Shown: positions 1-15,600 of the stretch, one piece after another
Position numbering within the stretch: the stretch's first letter is position 1
Layout of the letters: every line of letters begins with the position of its first letter
Assembly (NCBI GenBank): GCA_000328365.1
Contig: KB302615.1
Coordinates: forward strand, 235,742-299,741
DNA length: 64,000 bases
Direction of reading: 5' to 3'
Source: Capitella teleta
Lineage: Eukaryota; Annelida; Polychaeta; Capitellidae
The notes under the pieces: generated by a model
Told to the model about the DNA's origin: nothing
Databases searched by the model: none
What the model saw: the letters and a program-made list of their open reading frames with translations, nothing else
Made by a program: the position numbers and the translations under genes

Positions 1-530
1 TTCTTCCCATCTCATTCTTCCTACCTCTTGTACCCTCCTCTCTAATTCAACTGTCCTCATTCTCTTTCGCACATCCTCACAAATTCCCATCTCTGCCACA
101 CCAATCGCACTCATTCTTCGCAGCCATACCAAATTCGACAATACATCCACCCCTAACTCCTCCGTCATCTTGCCAATCTTCTTCCACCACTTCGACCTCA
201 CCCCTATCTCCATTAAACATGCTCTCCCCACTCTCGCAACCAGCCCATCCTCTTCCAACACTCTCACCACAAACGCTGCCTTTGCCTTCACCTCTCTCTC
301 CCAAAACGAACTCCATCCTGACTCTCTGTGTACTGCCGCATTCCTTACAGTCCTCTCCAATCTCCACATCCACCGACCATACTCATTCTGCATTCTCTCC
401 ACATTCTTTCGTACATTCTCATTCCACACTAATGCACCTGAAGCATACATCACTCTACTTACAATCAAACTCTTCCATGCTTCTCTTCCCACCACAAACC
501 TACTCCCACTCAAAAAGGCTAAATGTTGTG
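1..530 (-). mobile_element. LINE-like reverse transcriptase C-terminal remnant
   Basis: The minus strand holds one open frame from about 530 to base 1. It reads residues such as WKSLIVSRVMYASGALVWNE and, further on, MQNEYGRWMWRLERTV. A 'K-x-L-V-x-R-V-x-Y-A' stretch followed by a tryptophan-rich tail is what follows the reverse transcriptase domain in many non-LTR retrotransposons. On the plus strand this makes the region look C/T-rich and coding-like, but those frames are shadows. The element continues past the left edge of the window, so neither its 3' end nor its clade can be judged. No stop codon interrupts the visible piece, so it may be fairly young. It could instead be an unrelated gene end. 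The class assignment rests on pattern memory, not a search. Confidence 0.55.
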
Positions 531-968
531 ATAATATAATTCAATAGCCTGAATACAGAATTATATGAGAATAGGAATATGAATATCTATTCTGTGGGGA
601 ATGATCAATTACTCACACCGGGTATCAAGAGAGAAAAAAGAGGAAGAAAAGAAGCATAAACTAACATCGACAGAAGTATCTCTCATTTTAGAGAGATTAA
701 GAATCACGGGCGAGAAAGACCGCAGAACACCCAAAACCGATCGGATTCGTCGATATCCCTCGAAATGACCGACGCCATTTTATTTCTCATTCGTCTCTCG
801 TCAATTCTCGCGTGAAAATAAACGAAAGTGAAACTAGGTCATTGCGACCTATTTGGGTTTTCGCCGTTTAAAGGCCTCTGGAGATGAGCGCTCAGTTCCC
901 GCATTCAGGCCGTATCGAATCGACCTAGATAAGCGGTGTCAAGTCTGAAGTCGAAACCACTCTTAACC
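531..968 (+). promoter_or_regulatory. 5' flank and likely promoter/5' UTR of PXMP2
   Basis: This gap holds no gene. It runs from the LINE remnant to the ATG at 969. It contains a purine-rich stretch (about 625-660) and a more GC/CpG-containing segment (about 700-960), which is where a TATA-less promoter and 5' UTR would be expected. No TATA box or defined factor site stands out. The role is inferred from position only. Confidence 0.35.
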
Positions 969-3968
969 ATGAGTTTAAGTAAACCGGACAGGGACTCCTT
1001 CCTGCAAAAGCTCTCCAAAGCTTACGTTGGCTTGCTCAACGAGCATCCGTTGCTTGTGAAGGCATGCACGAGGTTAGTTCGAGTGGCATCCCCAGGCTTG
1101 TGATTTGCGTGCATTGATACCTGCAGTGCATTGATATTCCCAATCATTTCACTGACGATTCAGTGCACCATGCTTACATGCATGTCGCATTGTGTGATAT
1201 TGGCTATAAGTATGTGCATATATACCGAGCAACAAAATAAACTATATACAGTTTTATATTTATTGTATCATGGGCTCAAAAGAATTTGAACTCTTCCTAA
1301 TAAGTTACATGTGTGTCATATAACTGGTCACTCAATGAATTCACAAAGTTCATCATGATGAAGAGAAAAGAGGAAACTTGTACTTGGTTGAACCACAATA
1401 GAGATGAAATAAGAATGTTGTTCATTTCAGATATCTCCAAAAAACATGCTTGAAAATTGATCAAACATTAGTCATCTTTCTTCGAAGGGTTCGCGAGTTA
1501 TTTGCCACCTTTCGTTTCTCAATGCACCCTAGCTCTAAGCTTTTTGGAAAGAGGGTGCACTAAACTGATAATTCAGGCTGCCGTTCCTGTACATGTTTCA
1601 TGCTTTTTAGTTGTACCAGGGCTACACTGATACGCTTCACCATCATAAGGACAGTGCAAGATCGACCAAGGTCTGGGAGACCTCGGGTTACGACCAGGAG
1701 GCAGGATCCTGCAATCCTGTTGAGTCACCTCCGAAACCGTTTCCATCCATTTACCGGACAACAGACGATATAGTCGGATCCCAATAAGCAAGCAAACAGT
1801 TTGACGATCGGATGACTTTAAAACGAAGAGTCCACCTGACGCCCTTCTAGAGGTCCACATTTATCCCCATTGAAGCGCCGTGTAATTGTCCAAGTAGGGC
1901 GCTGCAGCACTTGCTGTGGACCTTTGGAAAAATGGGCTGCACTGGCTCAGGTGAGGATCCGAATTCTTATCCGTAGCATGCGCTGAAGGTATTAAAGCAA
2001 TGAGGGGCCACATTCATTATTGATGACAATGTTTGTGCATTTTTGTGCAATAAAATAATTAAATAATCATTCCATCTAGAGTGTGATTTTGTGTTTTGAC
2101 CCCTAACCCACATTCAACAACCTTGGTGATTACACATGACCGCCAGAAACTCCAACTTCCGAATATTTAATCATGGATGGATACCCAACACACCCACTAA
2201 TCATATATCCAGAATAAATTTACTTTGCATTACTCTATAAGCTTTTCAAGACATGTGTGGTTTCTTTTGTTGCTCAGTATAATACACTATGTTCATGTAT
2301 AGGTGTATGTGGTGTTTAACTAGAACGATATCCAATAACAGCTGCACTGATTGATTGATTGAGTTTAGTTGATGCTTTAATCAATTTTCAAAGTTCAAGT
2401 GCACGACTGGTATGCATTCATCAACAGAGATAAATTTGGAGTACTGGTAAGTTGATAAGCTGATAAGCTGTATAGTGATGAATAAAAATGAGTAATGATA
2501 TAGTTATCATGAGCAGTGGCACTTTATTTATAAGAAAAATGAAATCAAACTGTTTTCTAATATCTAATATCAGACTTAAATCCCATTCCCTGGAACAGTT
2601 TTCTCTCTCCTCTCTCTCATCCATTCACGATTCCAGGTAATAATTTAGATCCCTCTGATCAATATTTTTATTACCATGATATGCAATGATGAGTGACTGC
2701 AGAGTTACATAAATTTCTGCGCAACACTTATAGTGTGCTTAATAACATACGGGTCCCTTATCAATTTTAGAATGACACAGGATAGGGTTTTAAGTGAAAA
2801 CATCATGACACATATGGAGTACTAGTATGGAGTACTAGTACTAGTATTTATATGCATGTACTGTATGCTAAAGAAATTGCACGGCGCTTCAAACGCATCC
2901 AAGCTTCTTGGAACTATAGTGTAATAATGCATGCATACAATTGTACACTTTCTCACAATTACGTGAATGCGTGTATGCAACAACAATTCTTTCTCCTGGT
3001 CTGATCATGTATATTATAAAGTACAATACATACCAAAATAAGCACTGTTTGCTTGCAGTGGGATCACTGGGGCCCTGGGAAATGCCTTATCCCAGGTAAT
3101 CGTATCAACTGGAGAGCCATTCAATGTCAAAAGGGTGGCGGCATTTGCCATTGCGGGGTGAGTCTCCAAATTAAATAAAAATGAATTTGATATACCGGTT
3201 TATTATTTACTAAATTTTTGACATAATCAATGTTTCAGGTTCTGCTACATTGGCCCCGTGATGCACTATGTGTATCTGCTGCTTGAAAAACTCTTTCCTC
3301 GGAGTCAGCGATATTCGATGATTAAACGCTTGCTCACTGAACGACTGATTGTCACACCCGTGTTTCTGCTCGGCTACCTCTACATTTTGGCTCTCATGCA
3401 GGTCCGTACTTCTTAGGCATCTGAATTTATTGACATCTGGTGCTGTGTGTGAATCTCTATGGTTCTTTCAATTGCCAGCATTTAACTTGAGAGAATCCTC
3501 TTGACTTTCTGGTGGCTTTATAAATCTTCAGGATTACATTCCTGTGTTTGGTAATAATTGCCGTAGAGCAGATATGAGAATTGAATCATAAAATTCATCT
3601 AACCGACTCACTCTACTTGCCAATCTCAAGATTAAACCAAGGAATAGGCCTATGAACGTATTGCAATTATTGTCTTCATTTGCTAAATATTCTATTTGCC
3701 AACAGCTAAGAGACCCAAAGATAGCTGCATTGCAAGTCTACATCACTTACATGCAAATCCTCAAAACGAATTGGCGAGTGTGGACCGTGTTTCAATTAAT
3801 CAACGTCAATTATGTCCCTCAACAAGTGGGTATTTTAATTAATAGAATTAAACATGCAGATTATCAATGTGATTGTTTCAGTACCGAACGCTGTTTGGCA
3901 ATTTCATTGGACTCGGCTGGGGCATGTACATGGCAACAAAGACACGAATGGCGAGCAGTGACGATTGA
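969..3968 (+). CDS. PXMP2: Peroxisomal membrane protein 2 (Mpv17/PMP22 family)
   Basis: Five exons are read: 969-1072, 3059-3157, 3239-3401, 3706-3825 and 3882-3968. All junctions are GT-AG and in phase, giving 190 aa against about 195 aa for human PXMP2. Family hallmarks are visible: an N-terminal LNEHPLLVKACTSGITGALGN block, then FCYIGPVMHYVYLLLEK, then the signature NWRVWTVFQLINVNYVP followed by YRTLFGNFIGLGWGMY. The family forms four-helix channels; PXMP2 is the peroxisomal pore for small metabolites. Start choice: this ATG places LNEHPLL at the usual distance from the N-terminus. Intron 1 is about 2 kb and carries a Tc1-like fragment; introns 2-4 are 81, 304 and 56 bp. Mpv17 or Mpv17L paralogues are the alternative, but the NWRVWT/INVNYVP wording fits PXMP2 best. 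Confidence 0.9.
1573..2062 (+). mobile_element. Decayed Tc1-like transposase fragment in PXMP2 intron 1
   Basis: From 1630 one plus-strand frame reads TVQDRPRSGRPRVTTRRQD and then LLSHLRNRFHPFTGQQ. This is the typical linker between the two helix-turn-helix domains of Tc1/mariner transposases. Further along in the same frame come RPSRGPHLSPLKRRV and then ILIRSMR, which resembles the C-terminal LIxSMxxR motif. Several in-frame stops interrupt it, and the catalytic DD34E core between the LKRR block and the C-terminal motif is missing. It is therefore an internally deleted, dead copy. Terminal inverted repeats were not identified. It lies in the sense orientation of the host gene. Confidence 0.7.
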
Positions 3969-4078
3969 GGGTCTGATGTCCTGATGAAGCTGTGAATGTG
4001 ATTCAATTATAGAAATATGAGATTGTTATCTGTTAAATTTGTGTTCTATTTTTCATACCCTTATAGTTCATTAATGAT

Positions 4079-4084
4079 AATAAA
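4079..4084 (+). terminator. PXMP2 poly(A) signal AATAAA
   Basis: A canonical AATAAA lies about 111 bases after the PXMP2 stop codon, followed by a T-rich stretch. It is the first such hexamer downstream of the gene. Confidence 0.6.
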
Positions 4085-4672
4085 TATGAATGGATTTTTC
4101 TATTGAGTTATTTATGTTTTTGATGATGATTGACAACATTCTGGGATTTGTTAGTAGGCCTACTCTGTACAACTCTGTATGTGTATATCATGGCAGTCAT
4201 GCATGTTGAGACATCATACATCTTTAGTATTATTATTAGTATTATTAACGCTACCAAAAGTAAAATTTAATCTTTATTAATAATTTAATACTGCAATGTA
4301 TTAGTGTCATCATATTTCTCGTTATATAATTTTTAAATTTCCAAGCGTGAATAATTATAAGTTGATTTCAATAAAATTTGAGGAGCAGTATTTCAATAGA
4401 CTTGGGTGCTGATTCGACTGGCACGTAATCGTTTTATTTACGCCAAATTTTGACGCATTAATTACGCCCAAACGATTATTTTAAAATATCCAATTGTGTG
4501 ATTGTGATCATTCTGTGAAAGAGCATTCATTTCTGTGTCGAATGCTATCAAAATCGTTTCTGTTGCAGTCAAGTATGGGTTCAAGTTCCGTTCAGCCCAC
4601 AGATGCTTCACAGCCTTGGCATTCCATAACATTTAAATTTAATGGTCTCAGCGCACTTTAGCTGCATTCTGT

Positions 4673-5295
4673 AGCCATAATCTGTGGGGTTGATGTCTAA
4701 TTATCAATAGGCCTATAGAAGCTTGGAACCAGATTAAGAGCACCTCAGAGCTAGATTTTCTTTTCGTTGCTGGGATCTTACCAGTGGGCTCTGGTTACAT
4801 GAAATGCCCATGCAGCCTTCTAGACATTATATAATAATATATATAGACAGTAAGCATTCACCGCTCTGAGTTTGGTCCATATCTGCTGGCTTACTGGTAA
4901 GACCCCCTGTGATTGAGAGCCGCTGTTCCTCGCATAATCATAACGTACTCAATATGAAAGCACTGCAAACATAACGTTACTACGACTGATGCGCATGCTC
5001 TGTGACCGAATTCCAAGGTAAACAACAATGGCGATGCCGATTGCATTTTCAGGCAGAAAGTTGTATTAAAATGGAATTTGATCTATAAAATCACACCGAA
5101 ACGCTGTAAATTAGGTCTGCTGTATTCGATAATTGATAGGACCTGATCTGCGAAATCATTTTATTTAATCGTATAGCCCAATAAATACATTACTTAGTAA
5201 TTCAGTAGCTGGATGCTGATTGCTGAACGAGCTCACGTATTCGCGTAGCTGCCTGCATTCTTATGATTCTGATTCTATAGCCATAATCTGTGGGG
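4673..5295. repeat. 17-bp direct repeat pair
   Basis: AGCCATAATCTGTGGGG occurs at 4673-4689 and again at 5279-5295. The first copy is preceded by CTGCATTCTGT; the second by CTGCATTCT with an insertion. The pair may be residual ends of an old mobile element or a local duplication. Nothing in between is recognisable. Confidence 0.5.
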
Positions 5296-5305
5296 ATTAA
5301 TATCG

Positions 5306-5329
5306 AGTCTCGTTACTTGTAACGAGACT
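5306..5329. repeat. Perfect 11-bp-arm palindrome
   Basis: AGTCTCGTTAC (5306-5316), two T bases, then GTAACGAGACT (5319-5329). The arms are perfectly complementary. It sits ten bases after the second copy of the 17-bp direct repeat, so both may belong to one element end. Confidence 0.6.
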
Positions 5330-6144
5330 AGTATTCGCGGTATTAACCCGTATTGTCGTTAAAGTACGTTAATTCTAATATAAAATATAAAATAATATAT
5401 AATAATATAAAATATGGGGCTCAACACCACAAACCCACCTATCATGTCCCCTCAAACTTAAAAAACTAGCCTGTCGCAATATCATGATTGTCACAAATTC
5501 CCCACCTAGAACCCCATCCGCTCCACTTTTTCACGAATTCAAGTCTTTACATCATCATAATGCCCATTAAATATTAATTGACACTTTTTACTTACCGGTA
5601 TATCATCGGCATCTTTATGTATAATATTCACAAAGGTCTTCATCCAAAACTCATTATATCACTCTTCACCTTCTCCCGCTCATCTGTTTCCAGACGAACG
5701 GACTCTTTTTAACTTCCCCTCTACTCCCTTCAATCTTCCCAGCACTCCCCAATCTTCCAAGGCTGCAACATATGGAACCACATCATCATGTCCATCAATC
5801 ACTTTTCACTTTTCATTTTCAAAAAATGCCTCCATCATTTTTTCTTAGTCCAAGTTAAAAAGAAGTAAAAAGAAAACAAAAGAAAACAAATCTTTCTCCA
5901 TTTTGTTTAACTTTCCAGTTTTTTTTTCTCTTTTTCTCTCATTCCCTTCTCTTTTTCTTAATTTTATTTTTATTTTTCCATTTGTTTCTTAATACTTTTG
6001 GAAATCACTAAAAAACAAAAACAAACACAAACTTCATTCTGAATTCAATAATTGGTTAAATGTTTCTCAAGTTATTCACTCAACTTCGTAAGTCTCAAGT
6101 ACAATATTATTGATAATTGTTCTCAATTAGGGCTGCAGCCTTAG

Positions 6145-8900
<2,756 letters not shown>

Positions 8901-9178
8901 AGTCGGTTATTAAGGAATTTCTTATTCAAATCTTTTAATAGGTTTTGTTGATATTTAGTTCCGAATGATGTGATTTACGTGAAATGCTTAATTCATATTT
9001 TTATTTGTGATTCAGTGTCTGTGAAATGTTTGGTTGTTATGTTAGATTTATGTTTAATTTAATCTGCTGATTTAAGGTGTTCACAGAATCTCGGTTGTGA
9101 GAATAATTTCCGTCCAAGTTAATTCATTCATTTCAGTACATATCAGTGATATTTTTTCCTCAATTCTTATTATATCTC

Positions 9179-9184
9179 AATAAA
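9179..9184 (+). terminator. CCDC157 poly(A) signal AATAAA
   Basis: A canonical AATAAA lies about 280 bases after the CCDC157 stop, and a TG/T-rich element (TCTGTTTTCTGTTTTG) follows about 20 bases later, as expected for a cleavage site. Confidence 0.65.
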
Positions 9185-9473
9185 TCATTGGCTTATAATG
9201 ATGAAAATCTGTTTTCTGTTTTGTTTTGTCTGATCATATTCCTATATATATTTGAGATCCAGTACTAAAAGTAGCCTTTTGGGTATATTGACCTATATAT
9301 CAGATCTATTGGCTGAGGATTCAAGGGTGAGTTAAGCTCAACATGAAAAAGGACGCAATGTTGTTGGCTCTCTCCTCCAGTTACTGTTGGTCCAATAGGA
9401 TATCCTGGGACATCTCTTAGGGCATGCCATAATTATGTGGTCCTTGGGCAGCACTTACCAGGAAATATGAAAG

Positions 9474-9634
9474 CCGTTATGATTTCACTAAATTCCAACG
9501 CATCACTTCTGCTAAATGGAGACATGTCTATATATACACTGTACTGTATACATGAATATGTCTCCATATTGTTTGGTTCGGCCCAAGGAAATCATAACGC
9601 ACTAATTCATAATAACTTTCTCAAATCATAACGG
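9474..9634. mobile_element. Fold-back MITE-like element
   Basis: The outer arms CCGTTATGATTT (9474-9485) and AAATCATAACGG (9623-9634) are perfect 12-bp inverted repeats. Nested inside, ATGGAGACAT (9516-9525) pairs with ATGTCTCCAT (9558-9567), enclosing TATATAC/GTATACA complementarity. The whole 161-bp unit could fold into a long interrupted hairpin. No coding capacity is present and no clear target-site duplication was found. It may be a small non-autonomous transposon or a hairpin-forming transcript. Confidence 0.55.
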
Positions 9635-12600
9635 TTTGTATTTCTCGACGTCAATTTCAAAGATGATCATAACGTACCAATCGAAGGACTTCCATTCAAG
9701 GAATCTGAGTGAGCCTAAATTACCATATTTGACGTGGTTGACAACAATTGTGAGCAGAAATCAGGAGACTGTGGATTTGATGCTTCAATAAGCGGACCAA
9801 TGAATTTTTAATTTGACCTAAATTTACACGAAGAAATGTAACCATAATCAATGACCACAATGGACGACGTACTCCAGCGTACACAATATGCGAACATACA
9901 CCGAAGTGTATGAATACACGAATGCTTCAATTAACACTCGACAGGCAACAGTGGCCGATGACTTGTTTCTTAATGACTTACCAAATGTATTATGAATACC
10001 TTACAAAATTTATCCAACAATATAACTGCACTGTCCTTATGGATAGCAATGAATGCAACACGATCTAAATATATTTTTATGAATAAATATGAAAGGAGTG
10101 TTTAATGGTGAATGAATTTTAGCCCGTCGAACGAAATGCAAGGTCCTATTAGTATCACGTGTAATTGTTTTTATTCTTTATTTATTATATTTTATTTATT
10201 TTTGTTTTTATTGCACTGCAATTAATATTTATACTGCACTTAAGCGCGTAGAAACATCATGCATAATTTTTAACGCTCTAGAAATGAATACATTATTATT
10301 TTTATTATACTCACAATCTACATAATTATTCAATGAACATTGAATCACTCAAACATGTTGGTGCTTCTAATGTGGAGGGATCTTCGTTGATGAAGCCTGT
10401 CAATTTCTAGTCGCATCTGCAAGCTAGTCGGCAAGTGCAATCTGCTCTGTGGATGTTGCGCAACACTTTGAACTGGATCCGTTTCTCCACTGGGAGCCAA
10501 TGCAGTGACGCTAAAACAGGTGTTATTTAGTCGGGAGGGTCAAGAGTTGTTAGAATTCATGCGCACTGTTTCGAGTCATCTGCAGCCGACGTATTTGGCA
10601 TTTTGGATGAGTAAATACACATTACGGCAGATTCTCACTCGATTGAAAGTCAAAACACACGCTCGATACTTTTATTTCAAGATAAGATAAAATTGTATTA
10701 ATTAACCAAATCCTGAGACTCCCTATCCAGAATGTATTATAGATTCCGCTTGAGGAGCTAATCAAAAACACGAAAATTATAAGGAGCTCACAAAATATTC
10801 ACACAGATGAGTGAAACGGAACTGACTGAAGAAGCTCGACGGCTGAACGATGGGCATAGTGAAGCACACACACGTATCATCGAATGTAATGCACATGTAC
10901 ACTTGGATACTAGTACATAGATGCGCGTATTTTCACTTGTTGCTACATTATGAAAATCGGTGATTTCGCGGTGTGTCGGTAAGACTTCACGTCTGGATGC
11001 AAACCAATGCCGTTTGAGAAAGTTGATGTCCAAACGATATCAGGCGTCAGGCTAATCCCTCCGTGGCTGTGCAGTGTTGATTGCGCTGCGGTCCTGCTGC
11101 CGAAATGCACAATAAAACCGGGTGCTGTGTGTCGCTGTCCATGCCTCCATGTGGTAGCAGCCAGGATAAAAGGCACACTCGTGTGACTACGCAGCACAGG
11201 ACGCAACAGGCTCATTTGAATGAAGTCAAAGAATTCTTAAACGTAGGCCTAAGTGAACAATCATGCAAATAATCCCCGGTCAGGGACTCAGGTAAATATA
11301 AGCTATAATAAGTTATGATATCTATATGGGGAGACCTAATCTATGTCAGTTTAGTTTAGTGCATTGAGATAGCAATTAAGATGGCGTACTAGAAATCTCC
11401 CAGCGGTCCGTTTGCAATCACCTGGTACTAGCACATAATGGTTTTCTAACAAGACAAGACGCAGATCCCCGCAGAGTGCAGGTACTCCTCTTATCACCTG
11501 ACACATGTAGCATCAAACGGACGCAAGAGGGCGCTCAGTTGCAGATCGACTGGCAACTTTAAAAGTGCGATAGCCGACGAGGTGTCTGGTGAGATAACGC
11601 TATCCCTGAAGGCTCGCCAGATGCGGTGAAAGTGCAGTGATTGTGGAGTCATTACCTCTCTCGTTATGCGTAATACCTCAGGTGGGATTGGGGGGGAGGG
11701 GGCGTGTGCATGACCCCCTTTTGGCGTGCGTGGCTACGCTGGGGTATTGGTACACTTTGTTCCAGTACAGACCACGTCCAGTTGGTTATTGAGGCTATTT
11801 ATTGAGCCGGCTGCCACTGCTTCCCGGAGGGGATGGAGGGTCCGAGAGGGCTTTCCTGATATCAATGACTCGATGGGGAGAATGTCTTCACGCGGAAGGT
11901 GCTGCTGCGTCTGATCTTCGCGGGCTCAAACTGGTGTTGCCATGACGACTGTTCATTCAGAGTATACGTGGGCAGAGGAAACATTTTCCCTCTGTGATAG
12001 CAAAGGCGTTTAAGGTTTCAAGTTTAGAATGAGTTTGATAGCTTACTGAATGACTCTTCTGTTTATATAAATGCATCATGTGATATACGCTTTTTGTGAT
12101 TTATACAAGCAGATGATCCGATCATATGTCTCGTTCATCCAGCTTTTCTGTGTCTGGCCTTGGTTCTGCTCAACCAGACCTTCTTGTGCCAATAGATGGT
12201 AAACTAGCTACTACTTCTGCAATAATAGTATTGTGTGTGATCCGAGCGTCGAGAAATTGGCGAATTAGCCCTACGGGTTCATGTATAGTCATAATAGTGG
12301 AAAATTTCACAAGACTATCTCACTGAATAATATTTCGCGGGTATTTATAACATGGAGTCTTGGGCGGCTCTTTGCAGAATGGATAAATTAACGAACAGCG
12401 TTCTGTTTAGAAAGTGGACGGCTGGAATCGCTAGGCTTATAGCTATTGTGTGTAGCAGTTATTCTACGTCCAGTATATAAGCATGCATTTGTGCATGCAC
12501 TGGTACAATTACACGCAAATACACCAAGACATGAATGCGTGGAAATCCAAGAAGTTTAAACTGCATGCACAGACCTGCTACCAGTAACTAACTGGTTTTT

Positions 12601-15600
12601 GCATTGTTCTCTGAGAACAAAAGCGAGCAGCCAAAAGAAAGAATGTTCGTCTGGCATCAGAGAAACTCCGTGTTGTCAAGTAAGTGGGTCAGTGCATGTC
12701 CAAACCCCGCACTGACCGCCTTCAAGTCCATTGTCGATTTCATGCAACGCCATGCGCTCGGGATTCTCAGGCCCTTCGCCTAATGAAATCCAGGGCATGT
12801 AACATTGAGCAGGCGCTTGTTTATTAAGAAGCGTTTTGTTTTATCAAATCACACATGTTTAATTCCGCCATGTGATGAGGCTGTGTCCGGGAATCGTGTT
12901 CTCTTCTTCTTCCCGCGCGTCCCTAGAGACGCCGACTTCACTTCCTGTTCCCGAGGATGCGCGCGCAGCTCTAACTCGTAAGCCTCTAGAAAACAATCGC
13001 CGACATCGATTTCTGTCTGTCCTGTTTGTCGCAGATGCGCGCAGATGTAGAACAGACCTTATCTTCTCCAGGGCTGAGCCGACAAAGGTGTCCAGTCCTG
13101 TGGTCACTCATGGTCAGCTGAGCCGGATGGAAATGCCAGTGTCGTTTATGCAAATGGCGGCCGTTGTCTATTAATTTCTGCTGCGTCACTCTCGGCGTCT
13201 TCTGGGAGTCGGTTTCATTCTTGCATGGAAAACTCATTTAGCGGCGTCAGCGGGGGGTTGGGGTGCGCTGCCCGAGGGAAGGGAGAGGCGTCCGAATCAG
13301 GGTGCGCGCGCATTCCGAGCACATAGCTCTCATTGTCTAATGAGCATTTCGGGATCCATTCTGCTCTCGCTAATTGTCTCAGCGTCTTAGCAGACGATCA
13401 TTGCGGCCGCTTTCCCGCCAAACGACTTCATTGCGCATGACGATCACGTGGCACTGCGCGTGCGCACTGAGAGGGGAGGGCGGTCAGCGTTTGATCCGCA
13501 ATGGTCAGTCTAATGGACGATGCGATCCGGCAATGGGTCGACTGATCATACATCGCGTTGCGGCCTCGCTCGAATATGAATGCTGACAGCGCGCAGGCCG
13601 AACCGGGTCCCGGGGCGCGCGCCCTATGGCCCCCGGCTGACCCGGCGCCCCGGCGGAAGAGCGCGACTCAGGGCGAAATTAGCGAGCGAATCCCCGGACA
13701 CCAGAACATATGGGCGCTGGGCATCGGACGCTGGGGCTCGAGCGCCCCCCTAACTTCACCCTCATAATGACTCTGTCAAAAGGCAGCCCTCCTCGGCGTC
13801 GTTATCTGCGAGTCGCAGGCTTTAAGATTAATGGCGCGGTCTCTCTCAGAACTGACAAGCGTGGCCAAATATGTATTAATATGTATTCATGCTGCCTTGT
13901 CAGCATCTCGCCGTGCCGAAGCTAAAGGAACTGGTTGAGCGATGGGCCCGTCATTGCTGCAACTCACGGTATCCTTCTGAAGACATCCTCCCGCGCACGA
14001 CATTCACGCGACTCCCGAAGACGGATCGCGGTATCAGCTGTCTGAGCCTGATTGCTTATCACTCCGTAGCGCATATCAGCATGCTTGGTGCGGCCAGCGC
14101 TGACTGTGAGCATTTAGTCTCCTGCTGCCCGAACCCTGTTGGCAGCGCAATTGTCGCGCGGAATGGAAAGCGAATGAAACAAGACTGGACTGACTGGTCA
14201 AGGCAGTGACCAGCGATTGAGCCTGTTGCCGAGATGAAGATTAATTCGAGGTATTCAATTGCTGGTTGAATGAAGACGGAGCTCGGTGTGTTGTCGGCAG
14301 TAACTTGTCCCCATTTCAGCGAAGGTAATTGTCTGGCGGCTGCTTCGGTCCGAGCTCCAATTGCGGAAGAGTCCCGTTCGATTGGCGTCCGGATCCATCA
14401 CGCATCCGTTGCCCAATTGGCCGCGTGTTCTGAGGTCATTAACGTTCGCTGACCGTTACAGGGTCGTTGCTCACCGGCCCTTCGTTTATGTCCAGCGCAG
14501 GACGGGATCAGCCGATGACAAAATTAAATGATTTATCTCCATAACCCGCGGGTCAAATCCATAAGCTGAAATGCGCACGCGGCTCAAGATGGCCTATTGT
14601 TCTGGATGCGTTTGACACGAAAGGACGCAGTCTGCGACTCCGGTGCAGATCCGCTTATCCCGGTTGACATGGATATAACATAGACATGGGATGGGATTAT
14701 AGAGTCATCAGTCCATTTCACTCGACGATGAGGTCGCGCGACATCCCGAATTAGTCCATTCGAATGCAATGACAATCTAAGCGTCTTCAAAAATGTAATA
14801 ATAGCAAAACAAAACAAACCAATATAAATGGTTATACAGGAGATAATAGATTTGACAAGATCGACATATAATCTTGTATCTTGTACATGTACACATGCAG
14901 CGCAGAAGCTTCGGGTGTTGAAATGCACCAGTTTTCTGCGTTTATAAAACGTGTTGAGGTCGACGCACGCATTCAGCCCTTGCTTTGTAGTGTGTGTAAT
15001 ACAAGTGCTACACTGCATGTATATGTCATGCACACAAACACAGTAGCCCGTGCGTCCACTGAGAGTATCGAGATCGAACTTTTAAAGATTACCTCAATGG
15101 ATCCGTTCGAAACTTGTTCGTTTTAATTAGGGGCTTCTGTGAATCTTGAAAGACCAATTGCGAAACACGGTAATTATGAGATCAATTCAAATAATAATTA
15201 TGAGTTTCCCATCGATGTAGAATAGCTGAATAGAAAAAGTGCAAGATTTGTTCGATTGAGGGCCTTCTGAAATGATGTTAATTGTGAGCTGAAGAAGAGA
15301 GCGATATTTTAAACTTCTCAAATTTGAACATCCTATAAATTAATTGTGTACGTTAATATATACCATTTAATATATACTATGTCAGTAAGTACGTTAGCAT
15401 GTACTCGACGATTTCAAAACAAGCCGCGTAGTTTCACAGACCACCGTGTGTGAATTAGTTTAATTAGTTTCCGAGATGCTGTTTTTTTCTCTTTATGTAT
15501 TTTTTCTTCTTCTGTGCATTATTATCATGCAAATAAAGATATTTATATTCAATATATATACATGTATAGGAATTATCCATGAGCAGGTGTTTCATTTTGT

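Noticed and set aside
1-547. Plus-strand Ser/Thr/Pro-rich frames as a secreted protein
   Set aside because: They are shadows of a long minus-strand LINE-like frame and lack a signal peptide or homology.
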